The position numbers were made by a program, and so were the translations under genes. Under the pieces are notes generated by a model. That model saw only the letters and a program-made list of their open reading frames with translations. It did not search any database and was not told the DNA's origin. A stretch of 64,000 bases of DNA. It comes from Icerya purchasi. Its lineage: Eukaryota > Arthropoda > Insecta > Hemiptera > Monophlebidae. Within the stretch, counting starts at the first letter, position 1; each line of letters begins with the position of its first letter. Location of the stretch: NCBI GenBank assembly GCA_039619475.1, contig CM077115.1:446451292-446515291 (forward strand). The letters run 5' to 3'. Below, in pieces: positions 46,898-56,531 of this stretch.

Positions 46898-48155
46898 TAT
46901 TACTCTTTGCATACATATATATTACGAGCAAAGCTGAAGACTATACAATGCTGATATTGCATAGAGTGTAAGTCCATGTCCTACACTGGACCCATAACGC
47001 CATGTTTACACAGAATGCAAATTCAAAAGGTTTGTTAAATGGAACATCAACATAACTTTATAATTAAAGTTTTATTTCAAAACAAATGTGTCCCCATCTT
47101 TGGAATTGTTATTCAATGAGAAATAATAATTATTATATGAAATATTTTCGAATAAACAAGATCTTTCTATTTATGATAAAATTTAAGAAAAACGTTATGA
47201 ACTGAAGAATCAATATTATCGTTTTGATTTTTAAAAAAGTGTTCCTTTTCAGTTCCATACGTTGCACATAGATTAAAATGAATATATTATTTCAGACCGT
47301 AATTTTTCATAAGCGATGATTCACCAGACTCATTATTTTAATCACAAGACTTATTTTCTTATGAACAATTTTAATATTAATTTGAATGTTTAACAATCAT
47401 CTGTATATTCATTAGGCTGTTTCATCCGAAAAAAAATTGATTATAGTGTGTCCGCGGATGTTTTTTAAATTTTTATTACTAGAATTAATATTTTATACAT
47501 TAATACTTCATAAGTAGACATTTCAATAAATAAATTAAAAATCAAAATAGAACAAGAAAAATGTTAAACTGAAAATCAGTATAAAAAGTAACGTAATTTA
47601 AAACGAATAAAATACGTAAATAATATTAAAAATCGGAATAATTATGTAACATTAGATCATTGCTTATTACAATGGAGGTTTACATAACATCCCCTTATTT
47701 ATTCTTATTTATTGATGAATACTTCTTATACAATGTCATAGATTTTATGTTTTTTTTTATATGTAGAAGAAAGAATCCCGCGTAAACTCTATGCACTTTT
47801 AACAATAACGAATAATTAGTACTCACTTTCGATCTAAACTATGCTTCATAATTATTAATAGTTAACGATTTGAAGTAAACAATACTCTATACAGTATCGC
47901 GTCATGAACTACAATGCAAGGAAAATGGAAAAGCCCAACAACAGATCATCATAATCGAGATTTTGATTTTAGTTAACAAAAAATCAAATTTTATTTTAAT
48001 GCGGTTAATTACAGCTTTCCAGATTAAATAGGTTTTTCTTATTGAGCTCGGTCAGCACTGATTTATCACAAGTAATAGTATTTAAATTATTTCGCATTCA
48101 TTTCCATTTTGATTCTATTAGATATTGAATAATATAAAAAGGAAGTAAGACTATA
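44651..48155. other. AT-rich region with microsatellites, no gene seen
   Basis: A-run at 44928-44943; small palindrome CCAAACTTAAAGTTTGG at 45009-45025; (TA)n at 45680-45701, 46229-46243 and 46371-46390; (ATT)n at 46867-46894. Best candidate for ordinary single-copy intergenic DNA. No coding motif. Confidence 0.5.
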
Positions 48156-49462
48156 TGTGGGTAAAAAATAGTAAGACTTTGTTCATAATTTTAAAATTCT
48201 TAATTTATTCTTCCAAATCTATTTCGTCCCCCTCAAAGTAATCCCCCCTGGCCGCAATACACTTGTGCCAACGTTTTTTCCAATCCTCGAAACAGTTGTT
48301 AAAGTCAATTTCCGGAATAGCCTTTAATGCGTGTAGCGATTCACGTTTAATGTCTTCAATTGACTTAAAACGGTTTCCCCGGAGCGGTCGTTTGATTTTA
48401 CTGAATAGCCAGAAGTCACACGGAGCTAAATCAGGCGAATACGGTGGTTGCGGCACGATATTGGTTGAAAATTTGGCGAAAAACTCATGAAGAATCAATG
48501 CAGTACGCGACGGTGCATTATCGTGGTGCAAAAACCAAGAGTTGTCAGCCCATAATTCCGACCTCTTTTTACGAATAGATTCGCGCAAACGACGCGTAAC
48601 ACTCAAATAGTATTCTTCCTTGTTGATAGTTTGGCCGGTCGGAAGGAATTCGGAGTGCACCACACCTCGATAATCGAAGAAAACTGTCAACATAACCTTG
48701 ATTTTTGACCTGCTTTGACGTGGTTTTTTCGGCTTCGGCTCACCTTTGGCACGATATTCGGCCGATTGATCGTCAGTTTCCGGGTCGTAAGCATAGATCC
48801 AAGACTCATTGCCAGTAATAATACGGTTCATGACATCCTGGTGGTAGTCCGAAAGCATTGTTTCACAGACGTCAATGCGACGCTGTTTTTCAAAAAAATA
48901 GAGTGATTTTGGAACCAATCGTGCTTTCACTTTTCTTAGGCCCAAATGATCTTTCAAAATGGTTTTCACTGATACTTCCGATATTCCAACGATGCCAGTA
49001 AGGTCTCTGACTGTTAATCGTCGATTCTCAAGCATTAATTCCTTGATTTTATTGACGTGTTGATCATCAGTTGATGTTGATGGCCATCCTGGACGTGGTT
49101 CGTCAACGCGTTCTCGACCCTCTTTGAATAATTTGTACCAATCAAAAACACCTGCTCGCGACAAACAATTATCACCGAAGGCCTTTTGCAACATTCTGAA
49201 CGTTTCGGCACCAGAAATTTGATTCCGCACACAAAATTTAATGGAACTTCTTTGTTGAATAATTTCACTCATTGTAAAAATCGCCGAATGCACTTTATGT
49301 ACTTCAGAAAGACAAGCGTATACTAAACACTAATGATTGTTTTGATGTGACATTTGGTACACATGTCACTGACAGTCATGCCAATCTAGAAAAAAAAATA
49401 TTTCAACGAATGGGTTTTCGCGCGAAATTTAAATTAAAAAGTCTTACTATTTTTGCAGTATA
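48156..49462 (-). mobile_element. Near-intact mariner, 1307 bp
   Basis: Inverted ends share the core AAAAATAGTAAGACTT, preceded by 8 less similar bases on each side; TA lies at 48154-48155 and 49463-49464. It holds one full-length transposase ORF on the minus strand. The length is typical for mariner. It lies beside the 3' end of an I-type LINE. Confidence 0.9.
48205..49293 (-). CDS. Mariner transposase, full length, 362 aa, first catalytic Asp changed to Asn
   Basis: Cut-and-paste transposase of the mariner family. Residues 8-60 form the first helix-turn-helix (IKFCVRNQISGAETFRMLQK, SRAGVFDWYKLFKEGR); 75-125 the second (NRRLTVRDLTGIVGISEVSV). The linker WVPHxL motif appears as LVPKSL (126-131). 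The catalytic triad would be DD34D: HHDNAPS has Asp258 and YSPDLAPCDFW has Asp293, 34 residues apart. The first position, normally TGDE(S/K)W, reads TGNESW: Asn162 (codon AAT at 48808-48810), a single G-to-A change from Asp. Otherwise there is no stop or frameshift. The likely start is Met8 (MSEIIQQRSSIKFCV), giving 355 aa; Met1 is in frame. If the Asn is real the protein can bind but not cut. Confidence 0.95.
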   Translation of the reverse strand: MHSAIFTMSEIIQQRSSIKFCVRNQISGAETFRMLQKAFGDNCLSRAGVFDWYKLFKEGRERVDEPRPGWPSTSTDDQHVNKIKELMLENRRLTVRDLTGIVGISEVSVKTILKDHLGLRKVKARLVPKSLYFFEKQRRIDVCETMLSDYHQDVMNRIITGNESWIYAYDPETDDQSAEYRAKGEPKPKKPRQSRSKIKVMLTVFFDYRGVVHSEFLPTGQTINKEEYYLSVTRRLRESIRKKRSELWADNSWFLHHDNAPSRTALILHEFFAKFSTNIVPQPPYSPDLAPCDFWLFSKIKRPLRGNRFKSIEDIKRESLHALKAIPEIDFNNCFEDWKKRWHKCIAARGDYFEGDEIDLEE

Positions 49463-49464
49463 TA

Positions 49465-51345
49465 ATACGATGATTAAGAAATATAAGGATAGATGAGATA
49501 CAATAAGGAGTAGAAGTATTGATTTGAAGGAGTTTAGAATAGAGACTATTCGTAGGATAAGGAAGAGCATTCAAAGAACACGTGATTAGCATCGCGTACA
49601 AAATTATAATGCGGAAAGGACTGAATGGAGACAGAAAGAGGGTAACAGCATCGAGAAGTAGGGAGTAAAGGATAGGGTTAAATTGAAGACGGCACAATGA
49701 TATTGCGGCGCAACGACGAAGGTTAGCAAAGTTTTAGAAGCACAAACTAGAAGGAGGAAAAGGTTAAATAGAAGAGTAGGATTAAAGAATATTTTATCAT
49801 CCTGTTTGTTAGTAACTATAGTATAAAAAATAAATGCTAAAATAACAAACTAATACGTAAGTAACAAAATTAATATAAGAATATCAAACTTGTTATCTTA
49901 GGAACGTTTTCGGGCGTAACCCATCTTCAGGAAGATGGGTTACGCCCGAAAACGTTCCTAAGATAACAAGTTTGATATTCTTATATTAATTTTGTTACTT
50001 ACGTATTAGTTTGTTATTTTAGAAGAGTAGGAGTTTAAATCAGTCACGGAAGAGATATACTTATCAGACACCGAAATTTTAAATGAAGTTTTCTAGAAAA
50101 GGATGAGAGATTAAGAGCGCTGGGGAAATTTACTGAAGGGATTGCAATTCGAAACTGTCAGGCATACTAAATGGTTCACTTTTTCATTTCTCTCAATCAC
50201 AACGTAGCTGGGCGGATCCAAAGTAAGTCTATTTGGATAAATGCAGAAGCAGTTGATGCAGAGACAATGGATCGAATATGAATAACAGTAGAATCGAAGG
50301 AAATTATAACTTATCATTTCGCCGGTTATATATTTATCTAACACGAAAAGTTCAAAGTTCTCTGTCATTAACTCTAATTACGATTGAAATGAACCCATAT
50401 AGTCGTCTTTATCGTTTTTTCGAATAAAATCAGTTATACTCCAGACACTGCCGAACGAGTTTGTTCAGGAATTTAGAGAGGAAATATAATACATTCAAAG
50501 AATTGAAGATTATTAGAAATTTTTGTCAATATCACGAATGGGGAATATAAAGAGCAAAGCATATAGCATTGCAATTGATTCTTTATAGTATATAGAAGAT
50601 GAATTAGGTAATTTGTGGGATTCTGAATACTGGCAAGGAAGAAACAGGAAGGAAGCTCCAGCTCTTTGAGGTCGTTCAGAACTATCCGTATAAATACATG
50701 CTTGATAAGGAATAATAACATTATTAAATTCATAATTAGCGAAAGGTTGAAACAGAAATTTAACATTCGAAGGAAGAGAAATTAGATTAGGTGGATAAAA
50801 GAGAAGAGAATCAAAACAAATGAAAAATAAAAGGAAATTTATAGTATAATACAACATGAAGAGTAAATTATTTTATTCTCCTATAAATATGTGACGCAAT
50901 TGGAATCTTTTTACATGAAAAGTGCCAATTATTAAATATGAAAGTATAAAAGTTAATGAGTTTTGGTATGAAAAAAAAAAAAAAGGAAATTGTTTCATAA
51001 TAAACCACGCTAAGAGAGATGGGATAACTGACAAAAGGCAAAACATTGGACTCGGCGTATAATGCAGGGGAATAGTAAATTTTAGTACTCCGAGGCAAAA
51101 GGAAAAACAAGAATTTTGAAGACAATCGAATTTAATAAGATGAGATGTCAATGCATTGCCATATTATAAAAAAAGGAATAGTAATTGAGTCTTGAACGTA
51201 TAGTAGATTTATACAGTATAATAAGAATAATAGGATCACCACCTACCACCTCAGTGTTGGTTGGCATAAGAGATTTAAGTAGATTTAATCTTTTATAAAT
51301 GGAGGTGTATAAACAGTTAATATGTTCCAAAAACGATAGCCGTGA
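49465..51345 (-). mobile_element. I-type LINE with RNase H, split by a Penelope-like insertion
   Basis: Minus strand: NCLYTSIYKRLNLLKSLMPT and ILYKSTIRSRLNYYSFFYN (51150-51320), KFDCLQNSCFSFCLGVLKF (51065-51130), YTDSSERPQRAGASFLFLP (50640-50700; RNase H first Asp), SIYYKESIAMLYALLFIF (50540-50610; Glu block), PPSYVVIERNEKVNHLVC (50170-50225; GNExAD block worn), and SILIFLNHRII near 49460-49490. Frames break several times. The mariner at 48156-49462 abuts its 3' end. Confidence 0.85.
49782..50020 (-). mobile_element. Penelope-like insertion: 186-bp perfect palindrome with hammerhead-like core
   Basis: A 239-bp insertion flanked by a perfect 12-bp duplication AGAAGAGTAGGA (49770-49781, 50021-50032). 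Arms 49837-49928 and 49931-50022 are 92 bp each and exactly complementary, with a 2-base loop. On the minus strand the centre reads CTGAAGATGGGTTACGCCCG then AAAACGTT: CUGAAGA, a GGG/CCC stem and GAAA, in the order of a hammerhead ribozyme core, followed by the self-complementary AACGTT. Small hammerhead cores of this type are known from the terminal repeats of Penelope-like elements. No RT or GIY-YIG coding is present. Confidence 0.8.
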
Positions 51346-51371
51346 GAAAAACCCCGAGGTAGCAGAAGTTA

Positions 51372-51931
51372 TTGATTAATGGAATGTGCTTGAACACATA
51401 TCACGTTAATGATAGAATACTATTCATTAAGATAAAATCAACCCCGGCAAATATGATCATCATACAAGTATACTTTCCAACATCAAGCCATGATGAAGAA
51501 GATGTAGAACAAATATATGGCAAATTGGAGGGGCTGATGGAAACAACATCAGGGAACGAAAAAGTAATCGTTATGGGTGATTTCAACGCGATAGTTGGGA
51601 ACGAACTTGAAAATAATATAACCGGAAAATTGGGACTAAGAAACAGGAATGAAAGAGGAATGCGATTAATAAGTTTTTGTAAACAAAATAATCTTGTAAT
51701 AATTAACACCCTTTTTGAAGTACCAGATAGAAGGAAGTATACTTGGATAGTTCCGGCAGATAAAGCACGCTACCAATTAGATTACATATTGGTAAAATCT
51801 CGCTATAAAAATTAGGTCAAAAGTAGCCATAGTTTTCCGGGAGCAGAAATAGATAGCGATCATAAATTGGTAATGATGAAAAGCAAAATAACTTATAAAA
51901 AAGCTAAAAAACAATTAGTACGAAAATTGTG
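51372..51931 (+). pseudogene. RTE-type LINE endonuclease (C-terminal half)
   Basis: Endonuclease/exonuclease/phosphatase fold that nicks target DNA for retrotransposition. Visible motifs: MIIIQVYFPTSS (residues 28-39), VIVMGDFNAIVG (64-75, catalytic DFN), LRNRNERGMRLISFC, NTLFEVPDRRKYTWIVP, YQLDYILVKS (about 135-144). An in-frame TAG at 51813 interrupts it; beyond the stop the same frame gives FPGAEIDSDHKLVMM, containing the SDH motif. The N-terminal Asn/Glu part is missing. The start at 51372 is not genuine; similarity begins about NDRILFIKIKS. Confidence 0.88.
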
Positions 51932-52680
51932 AGAAACTGAAAATAAAGAAGGTTAAGGATAGATAGGAAAGCGAAACAGATAACAAAAGCAAAGAAATGA
52001 AGACTAAAAAAATAAGAATTATGGTAGCAACCAAAAAGGAAACAGTGCCGTCTGTAAATATTAAAATAGACAATCAAGTAATTGTGCAAGTACAACAGTA
52101 CAAATATCTCGGGAGCATACTAACCAGTGATAGCAGGTGTTCGACAGAAATCAGACACAGAATAAATATGGCGAAGGTAGCATTTGCCCAGAAAAGGAAT
52201 CTGCTGACAAATAAGAACCTCAAATTAAATATAAGAGTAAAATTTGCTCGCACTTATGTGTGGAGTGTATTATTATTATTATATGGCTGCGAAACATGGG
52301 TTATGACCGAACAAGATAAAAGGAAATGAAGCAATGGAAATGTGGATCTGGAGAAGAATATTGCACATTAGCTGGATGGAAAAAAAGAGAAACTTAGAAG
52401 TGCTCGAAAAAATAGGAATGAAGAAAACAATTTTGATCCCAATTAAAATAAGAAGTGGAAAAATGTTTGGTCATCTAATAAGAAATGATTCATTCGTAGC
52501 AAACATAATCGAAGGAAAAATTAATGACAAGAAAGGAAAAGGTCGACCAAGGAAGACGATTATTGGACAAATGATAGAAATGGCTGGTTGCAGCAAGTAT
52601 TTCGATATGAAGAAGATAGCAATGGAAAGAGAAGAATGGAAGTTAAAATTCGCACCGACAAGGCTAAGCCTTTAGAACAA
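51390..52680 (+). mobile_element. RTE-type LINE lacking its reverse-transcriptase palm
   Basis: The endonuclease half (51390-51931) is followed within about 70 bp by the segment after the palm (51997 onward), so the fingers/palm with its catalytic Asp residues is deleted. 5'-truncated as well. It ends close to GAACAAAGAAGAAGAT at 52675-52690. Confidence 0.85.
51997..52675 (+). pseudogene. RTE-type LINE, region after the RT palm
   Basis: First frame (51997-52329): QVQQYKYLGSILTSDSRCST (residues 29-48), RHRINMAKVAFAQKRNLLTN, ARTYVWSVLLLLYGCETWVM (82-101). After a TGA and frameshift at 52327-52334 the second frame (52334-52675) continues MEMWIWRRILHISWMEKK, KMFGHLIRNDSFVANIIEGK and GKGRPRKTIIGQMIEMAG, ending EREEWKLKFAPTRLSL. 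These are consecutive blocks of RTE ORF C-termini, so one frameshift divides an otherwise readable tail. Confidence 0.88.
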
Positions 52681-52848
52681 AGAAGAAGATCGTTGTTTAT
52701 GGATAAAGTGATTGAAGATAGATTGTACGGGCAACAAGAGAAAACAATATAGGGAGACTTAGAGAAGTATAAAATAGAATGAAAGTGATTAATTTGAGAT
52801 GTTTAAAGAATTATTAAGCTTTTCGTTAACGATTGAAACGTTATTTTA

Positions 52849-53289
52849 TTAGACAGTCTCTCGTATCCGAGGTAGCCGTATGCATTTCAGGTATGTTAAC
52901 GATATACATAATAGATATGTTAGAAATGCAAAGTCTGTGCGAGAATTTGACAATGTGGAAATGGGTGTACAACCACATCTCAGCGCGGAGCACGTAAACT
53001 GGAGCGCAACAGCTTCTGTGCTGCCGACCAACGTGGGAAAGGTTATCCAGTGGCGAGCTGAACCAAGACGACTGGCCTTACTTACGTTGGTGCGATTATT
53101 CGCCGGCTATATATTTCTATGTGACGCTAGTGCACACGCGCAACTACATTTATCGCGCTATAAATGCAGCCCAGATGTATCTATACTGCTGTGTACTAAC
53201 TAGCGCGCATATTCTGTCATCGCCCGGGATCGAACCTGAGACCTGCGAAACGGAAGCCAAGCGCTCTGGCCAGTAGGTCATTGCGACGC
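52849..53289 (-). mobile_element. SINE (family 2), 441 bp, with tRNA-like head
   Basis: Flanked by an 11-bp duplication AAACGTTATTT (52838-52848, 53290-53300). On the minus strand it starts with the tRNA-like head, then a body of about 370 bp containing CGCACCAACGTAAG and GCGCTCCAGTTTACGTG, and ends GAGACTGTCTAATA. The body is shared, in diverged form, with 1880-2130. Confidence 0.85.
53219..53287 (-). pseudogene. tRNA-like head of the SINE (A and B boxes)
   Basis: Minus strand: GTCGCAATGACCTACTGGCC holds an A-box-like segment, and CAGGTTCGATCCCGGGCG holds a good B-box (GGTTCGATCCC). These are the internal RNA polymerase III promoter elements. The anticodon arm does not pair properly, so it is not a working tRNA; the isotype is not assigned. 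Confidence 0.8.
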
Positions 53290-53744
53290 AAAACGTTATT
53301 TGTAGAAGAATTATAAAAAGATACCGTCAGCAAAGATTACGGAGGAAGAATTGATAGGCAGTTGAACTAGACGGAGAGTGTATATACTGCATAATAATGT
53401 AGAAGGACTCAGAGACACGATCCTTGAGGTAGGCCTGGAAAAACTTTTCTGGAAGTAAAGTAGGAAGGAGTAGAAAGATTGAATGATTTTGGAAAAGCCG
53501 GATAATTATAGAAGCAAAGTGAACGGGTACATTGATCGATAGCATTTTGTTATAGAATAAACGAAGGTGCACATTATTAAAGGCATTCGTTGAAATGCAG
53601 CTGTAGTGAAACTTTTTTGTAGGAAATTTTCTGTATTTCAGATGTGGGGAAAGAGCTGATATAAGAAAAGATCAAAAATTTTCAGCTGTTTTTTTTTTTT
53701 TTTTTTTTTTTCGAATAGCGATAAAATATGATATTGCAATTATA

Positions 53745-53995
53745 ATTTAATCAATGGTTTTGTCTTTGGTGAATCCATAAATCGAAATCAATCTCTACAT
53801 TCATGTGTAAACTGGATTGTAAAAAAATTAGTTGTGACTGGAAAATGTGCAAATACTGAATTTTGCGGATTTTGTACAAGTTTGATGTGGAATTTAATAT
53901 TTGTACATCATCAGCATTGAGAATTTTTAAGCTTTGCCCGTAACTCATACACAAGAGCGTCGGAATATACGTTTTTATTAGAGGAACATATATGT
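53745..53995 (-). mobile_element. Jockey/CR1-type LINE RT fragment
   Basis: Minus frame 53751-53954: MSYGQSLKILNADDVQILNS then TSNLYKIRKIQYLH. The ADDVQI core is the RT catalytic box in the wording of Jockey/CR1-type elements (YADDvQly). Both sides are truncated. The T-run at 53688-53711 may be the complement of its poly(A) tail. Confidence 0.65.
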
Positions 53996-54000
53996 ATACT

Positions 54001-54640
54001 AAAATATAGTGATTAATATTAATACTCGTTGAACATTAAAACAACAATATACACACGATAAAAATTAAACGAAAAAACCAAGGAATTTTATGCTAATATA
54101 AAAAATAATAATATTTCTAATAATATATGTAGTTCAATTTAGCTGAACATTAATTATACGTCGTAGTTTATTATTATAAACAATTAAGGAACATTTAAAA
54201 ATGGATGCAGTAATCTGAAAATATTGGCTACTTCATTTTGGCGTAAAATAAAGATGATCATAACAAGAAAAATGTTATTTTTCGCCTGTCAACAGATACT
54301 GCTGTATTTATTAAATTTTTACTCTAACATATTCGGATAAAATTAAAACCGTAATTTTGTTACTGTATGTAACACGTAAGACTAATATTATTTTTTTAAT
54401 ATTAATGAAATTGGAATGACGTGATAGACTATGCCGAAATGCTGTTGAAAATGTGTTTTGAATAATTAATGATTGAAAACTCGTAATCTGGGGGCATTGT
54501 ATGATAAATATTATATTGTGAAAAAATAAATACCAAAGAACGACGATTATGAGATGTTGGGGTCAGTAACCGGTATCTTCTCTATTCGTTCCCAGATGGT
54601 TAATTTTTTTTTTTTTTACATGGACCAGCAATACGCTTTA
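54001..54640. other. No gene seen
   Basis: AT-rich; T-run at 54605-54617. Confidence 0.4.
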
Positions 54641-54890
54641 CTTCGTAACGCTATTAATTTTGCTGATTTTTATCCAAATATAATAACAAGCGTTAATATA
54701 GAGAGAAAAACAAGAAAAGCCTGACGACAGAGAGGAAAACCGAGAAACAGCTCTATATGTCTCAAATAATAAAAGATGTGAAATGCACAACGTACAGCCC
54801 CGATTAAAAGCAGTAGTATGGAATAGGAGCGAATGGAGACAACGAACCAAAGGGTTCATTGATTGATGATGATGATTACAATGCCGTTGC
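54641..54890 (+). mobile_element. RTE-type LINE, extreme 3' end
   Basis: Plus frame RLKAVVWNRSEWRQRTKGFI followed by stops (54803-54868) matches the 'A.dRd.WR..v' end of RTE ORFs. It is followed by TTGATTGATGATGATGATTA (54861-54880), the TGA-repeat tail typical of the clade. Confidence 0.6.
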
Positions 54891-55154
54891 ATTGACCTGC
54901 ACAGACGAACAGTTTTCGTTACTACTAACAATATTGCAAATAATAACATTACATAAAGTTTAGAATTGAGGCACTTTCACAGCGGCTTTCTATAAAGTGT
55001 CATATTTTGGAACATTAATTTTCTTTTTATTTGTATTTACACGTACATGTTACTTCCCTTTGAAGATCATTTTTAGCCTCCCCATCACGTCGTCATTAAT
55101 TTTTGAACGATTTGTTTTTTTTTCCCACTTTTATTCATAATGATTTTTTTCTAA

Positions 55155-55300
55155 GCCAGCTACTGCGTCGTCGTAGTTGATTAGGCAGTGCTGTTCCGTT
55201 TGGATAGGCCTTTGCAAAAATTTCACTTGCGCTGAGAATAATGACCATAGCTGAGGCGTGCAACATAATAATAATAGTAATAATAATAATAAAAAAAAGT
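55155..55300 (+). mobile_element. SINE (family 1), third copy
   Basis: Matches 37061-37228 block by block: GTAGTTGATTAGGCAGTG, CCGTTTGGATAGG, AAAAATTTCACTTGCGCT, AATAATGACCATAGCTGA, then a (TAA)n-type tail to about 55298. Confidence 0.75.
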
Positions 55301-55878
55301 ACCAAACATTTTTACACGTAGTTGTACAATTTTTGTGTTCAATTACTTTTTAAAAAAGTTTTTGTCGCTAATTTTAACAGCTGAGCACAATTCCAGTTTT
55401 TAAATATTCCTTTCGTCTCTTCCTTGTATGTCTTTCGAAATCTTTTTTCGTTAAACCTATTGTAGCGAGAACTTATTAATAACTAAAAAGTAGTGAGATC
55501 TGATCGTCAAACGAGTCTTTCCAGACAGCATTATTTTTTACATAAATGGCGTTTGCACTTATCATTTATAAAATAAATACATTCGCGAGTTCATTCTCGG
55601 CGCATATTAATTTTTTGTCAATTCGTCAATTTGTCCTGAAGTAAAATAATAAAAACAGAAAAAAAAACAAAAAAAAAACACGAAAATACAGCACGTCATT
55701 TGATCAGAAAAGATCTTTGTTTCGTGATGAGATGAATGGTTTTGAGTTTACCTTTTTCGGCTGCTTTTCTTTATGTTAAATAGGAGAAACGCGCGGAATA
55801 AAATGAAAAAAAAAAAAAGTCAACAGAACTTCGAACAAATGCATCAGAGAAAAAAAAGGCTTCAAGTTAAAAACTTGA
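55301..55878. other. Downstream flank of the host gene; no feature recognised
   Basis: AT-rich with A-runs (55660-55680, 55806-55818). It should include the 3' UTR of the minus-strand gene that ends at 55879, but no convincing polyadenylation signal close to the stop was found. Confidence 0.35.
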
Positions 55879-56026
55879 TCATTTAACTGCGGAGGGACCG
55901 GTCAAAGCGCGGTAAATATTCTTGCAATGTTCCCGAATGTCTTCATTAGGGTGGTTTTTCATCAACGCAAGAATTTTGGATTTCCATTTCTCTTCCACAT
56001 TAACTCCGTATATCGCGGCATACCTG
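55879..56026 (-). CDS. Host gene, last coding exon (armadillo-repeat-type protein)
   Basis: Reads (after one base completing the previous codon) RYAAIYGVNVEEKWKSKILA, then LMKNHPNEDIREHCKNIYRA, LTGPSAVK, stop TGA at 55879-55881. The helical, Leu/Ile-rich pattern with charged turns fits the end of an armadillo-like repeat array. The acceptor is TTTCTTCAG; because the exon begins CAG, a second AG three bases on (exon start 56023) is equally usable. The phase (one base to complete a codon) matches the donor at 58632 exactly. No homologous full protein could be named. The exon shows no stop, frameshift or TE motif, unlike its surroundings. Confidence 0.75.
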
Positions 56027-56531
56027 CTGAAGAAATTACGAATATTTCACTATTTAAGCAGAGAATTTTTATGCGCGTTGTAATATGTACATTATGATTA
56101 AACATGTAAATTAAATACATAAAATTAAATAATAAATAACGATAAATACGGCATGAGAGAGAATGTGTGTGCCTAAGAAATCTTTCTGTCGGTCAGGGAT
56201 GAACAGCTCATCAAGGACCACTGCGCAGAGTGAAGCGTGCATCTTCTGCAGGTGATTCTGATAGGTAGAGTGGTCGGGAAGGGAATAAAAAAGAAGAAAA
56301 ATCCGATCGAAATTCTTCATGGACTTAGTATTTTGTCAAGTTAATTTCGCGGTTAATGTTGATCTGAAAATATAACCTGTGCTTATACTGGAAAATATCG
56401 ACTATAAGAGCTACAAGAAAATTGCCAACTCAACGTGTACCGGGGATCACCGCCAACTACAATGGTACGTACAGTTTTGCTTTTGTTTTATTTAATATTG
56501 TAATATTTGTTTATTATTACGTAGAGAATTA
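56027..56531. other. Intron; GC-richer patch at 56150-56310
   Basis: A 69-codon minus frame (56111-56320) contains HLQKMHASLCAVVLDELFIP, preceded by a pyrimidine-rich stretch and CTATCAG. It looks coding-like, but its phase does not fit between the flanking exons (a stop follows), so it is left as intron or as a possible alternative exon. On the plus strand GTACGT at 56464 is a donor-like site; no gene is supported. Confidence 0.35.

Larger units (their letters stand above)
52690..53600 (-). mobile_element. I-type LINE RT segment, split by a SINE
   Basis: Minus strand: HLRLFYNKMLSINVPVHFAS (53510-53572), then FPGLPQGSCL (53405-53440, PQG box) and VIFADGIFL (53315-53340), the catalytic box with its second Asp changed to Gly. 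After the SINE (52849-53289), coding-like sequence resumes at about 52840 (NNSLNISN...). It contains frameshifts. Confidence 0.75.

Noticed and set aside
49837..50022. Rho-independent terminator or bacterial palindrome
   Set aside because: The sequence is eukaryotic; the palindrome is set within a target-duplicated insertion in a LINE.
56111..56320. Additional exon (HLQKMHASLCAVVLDELF...)
   Set aside because: Looks coding-like but its phase does not fit the donor at 58632; in the required frame it meets a stop. Kept only as a possible alternative exon.
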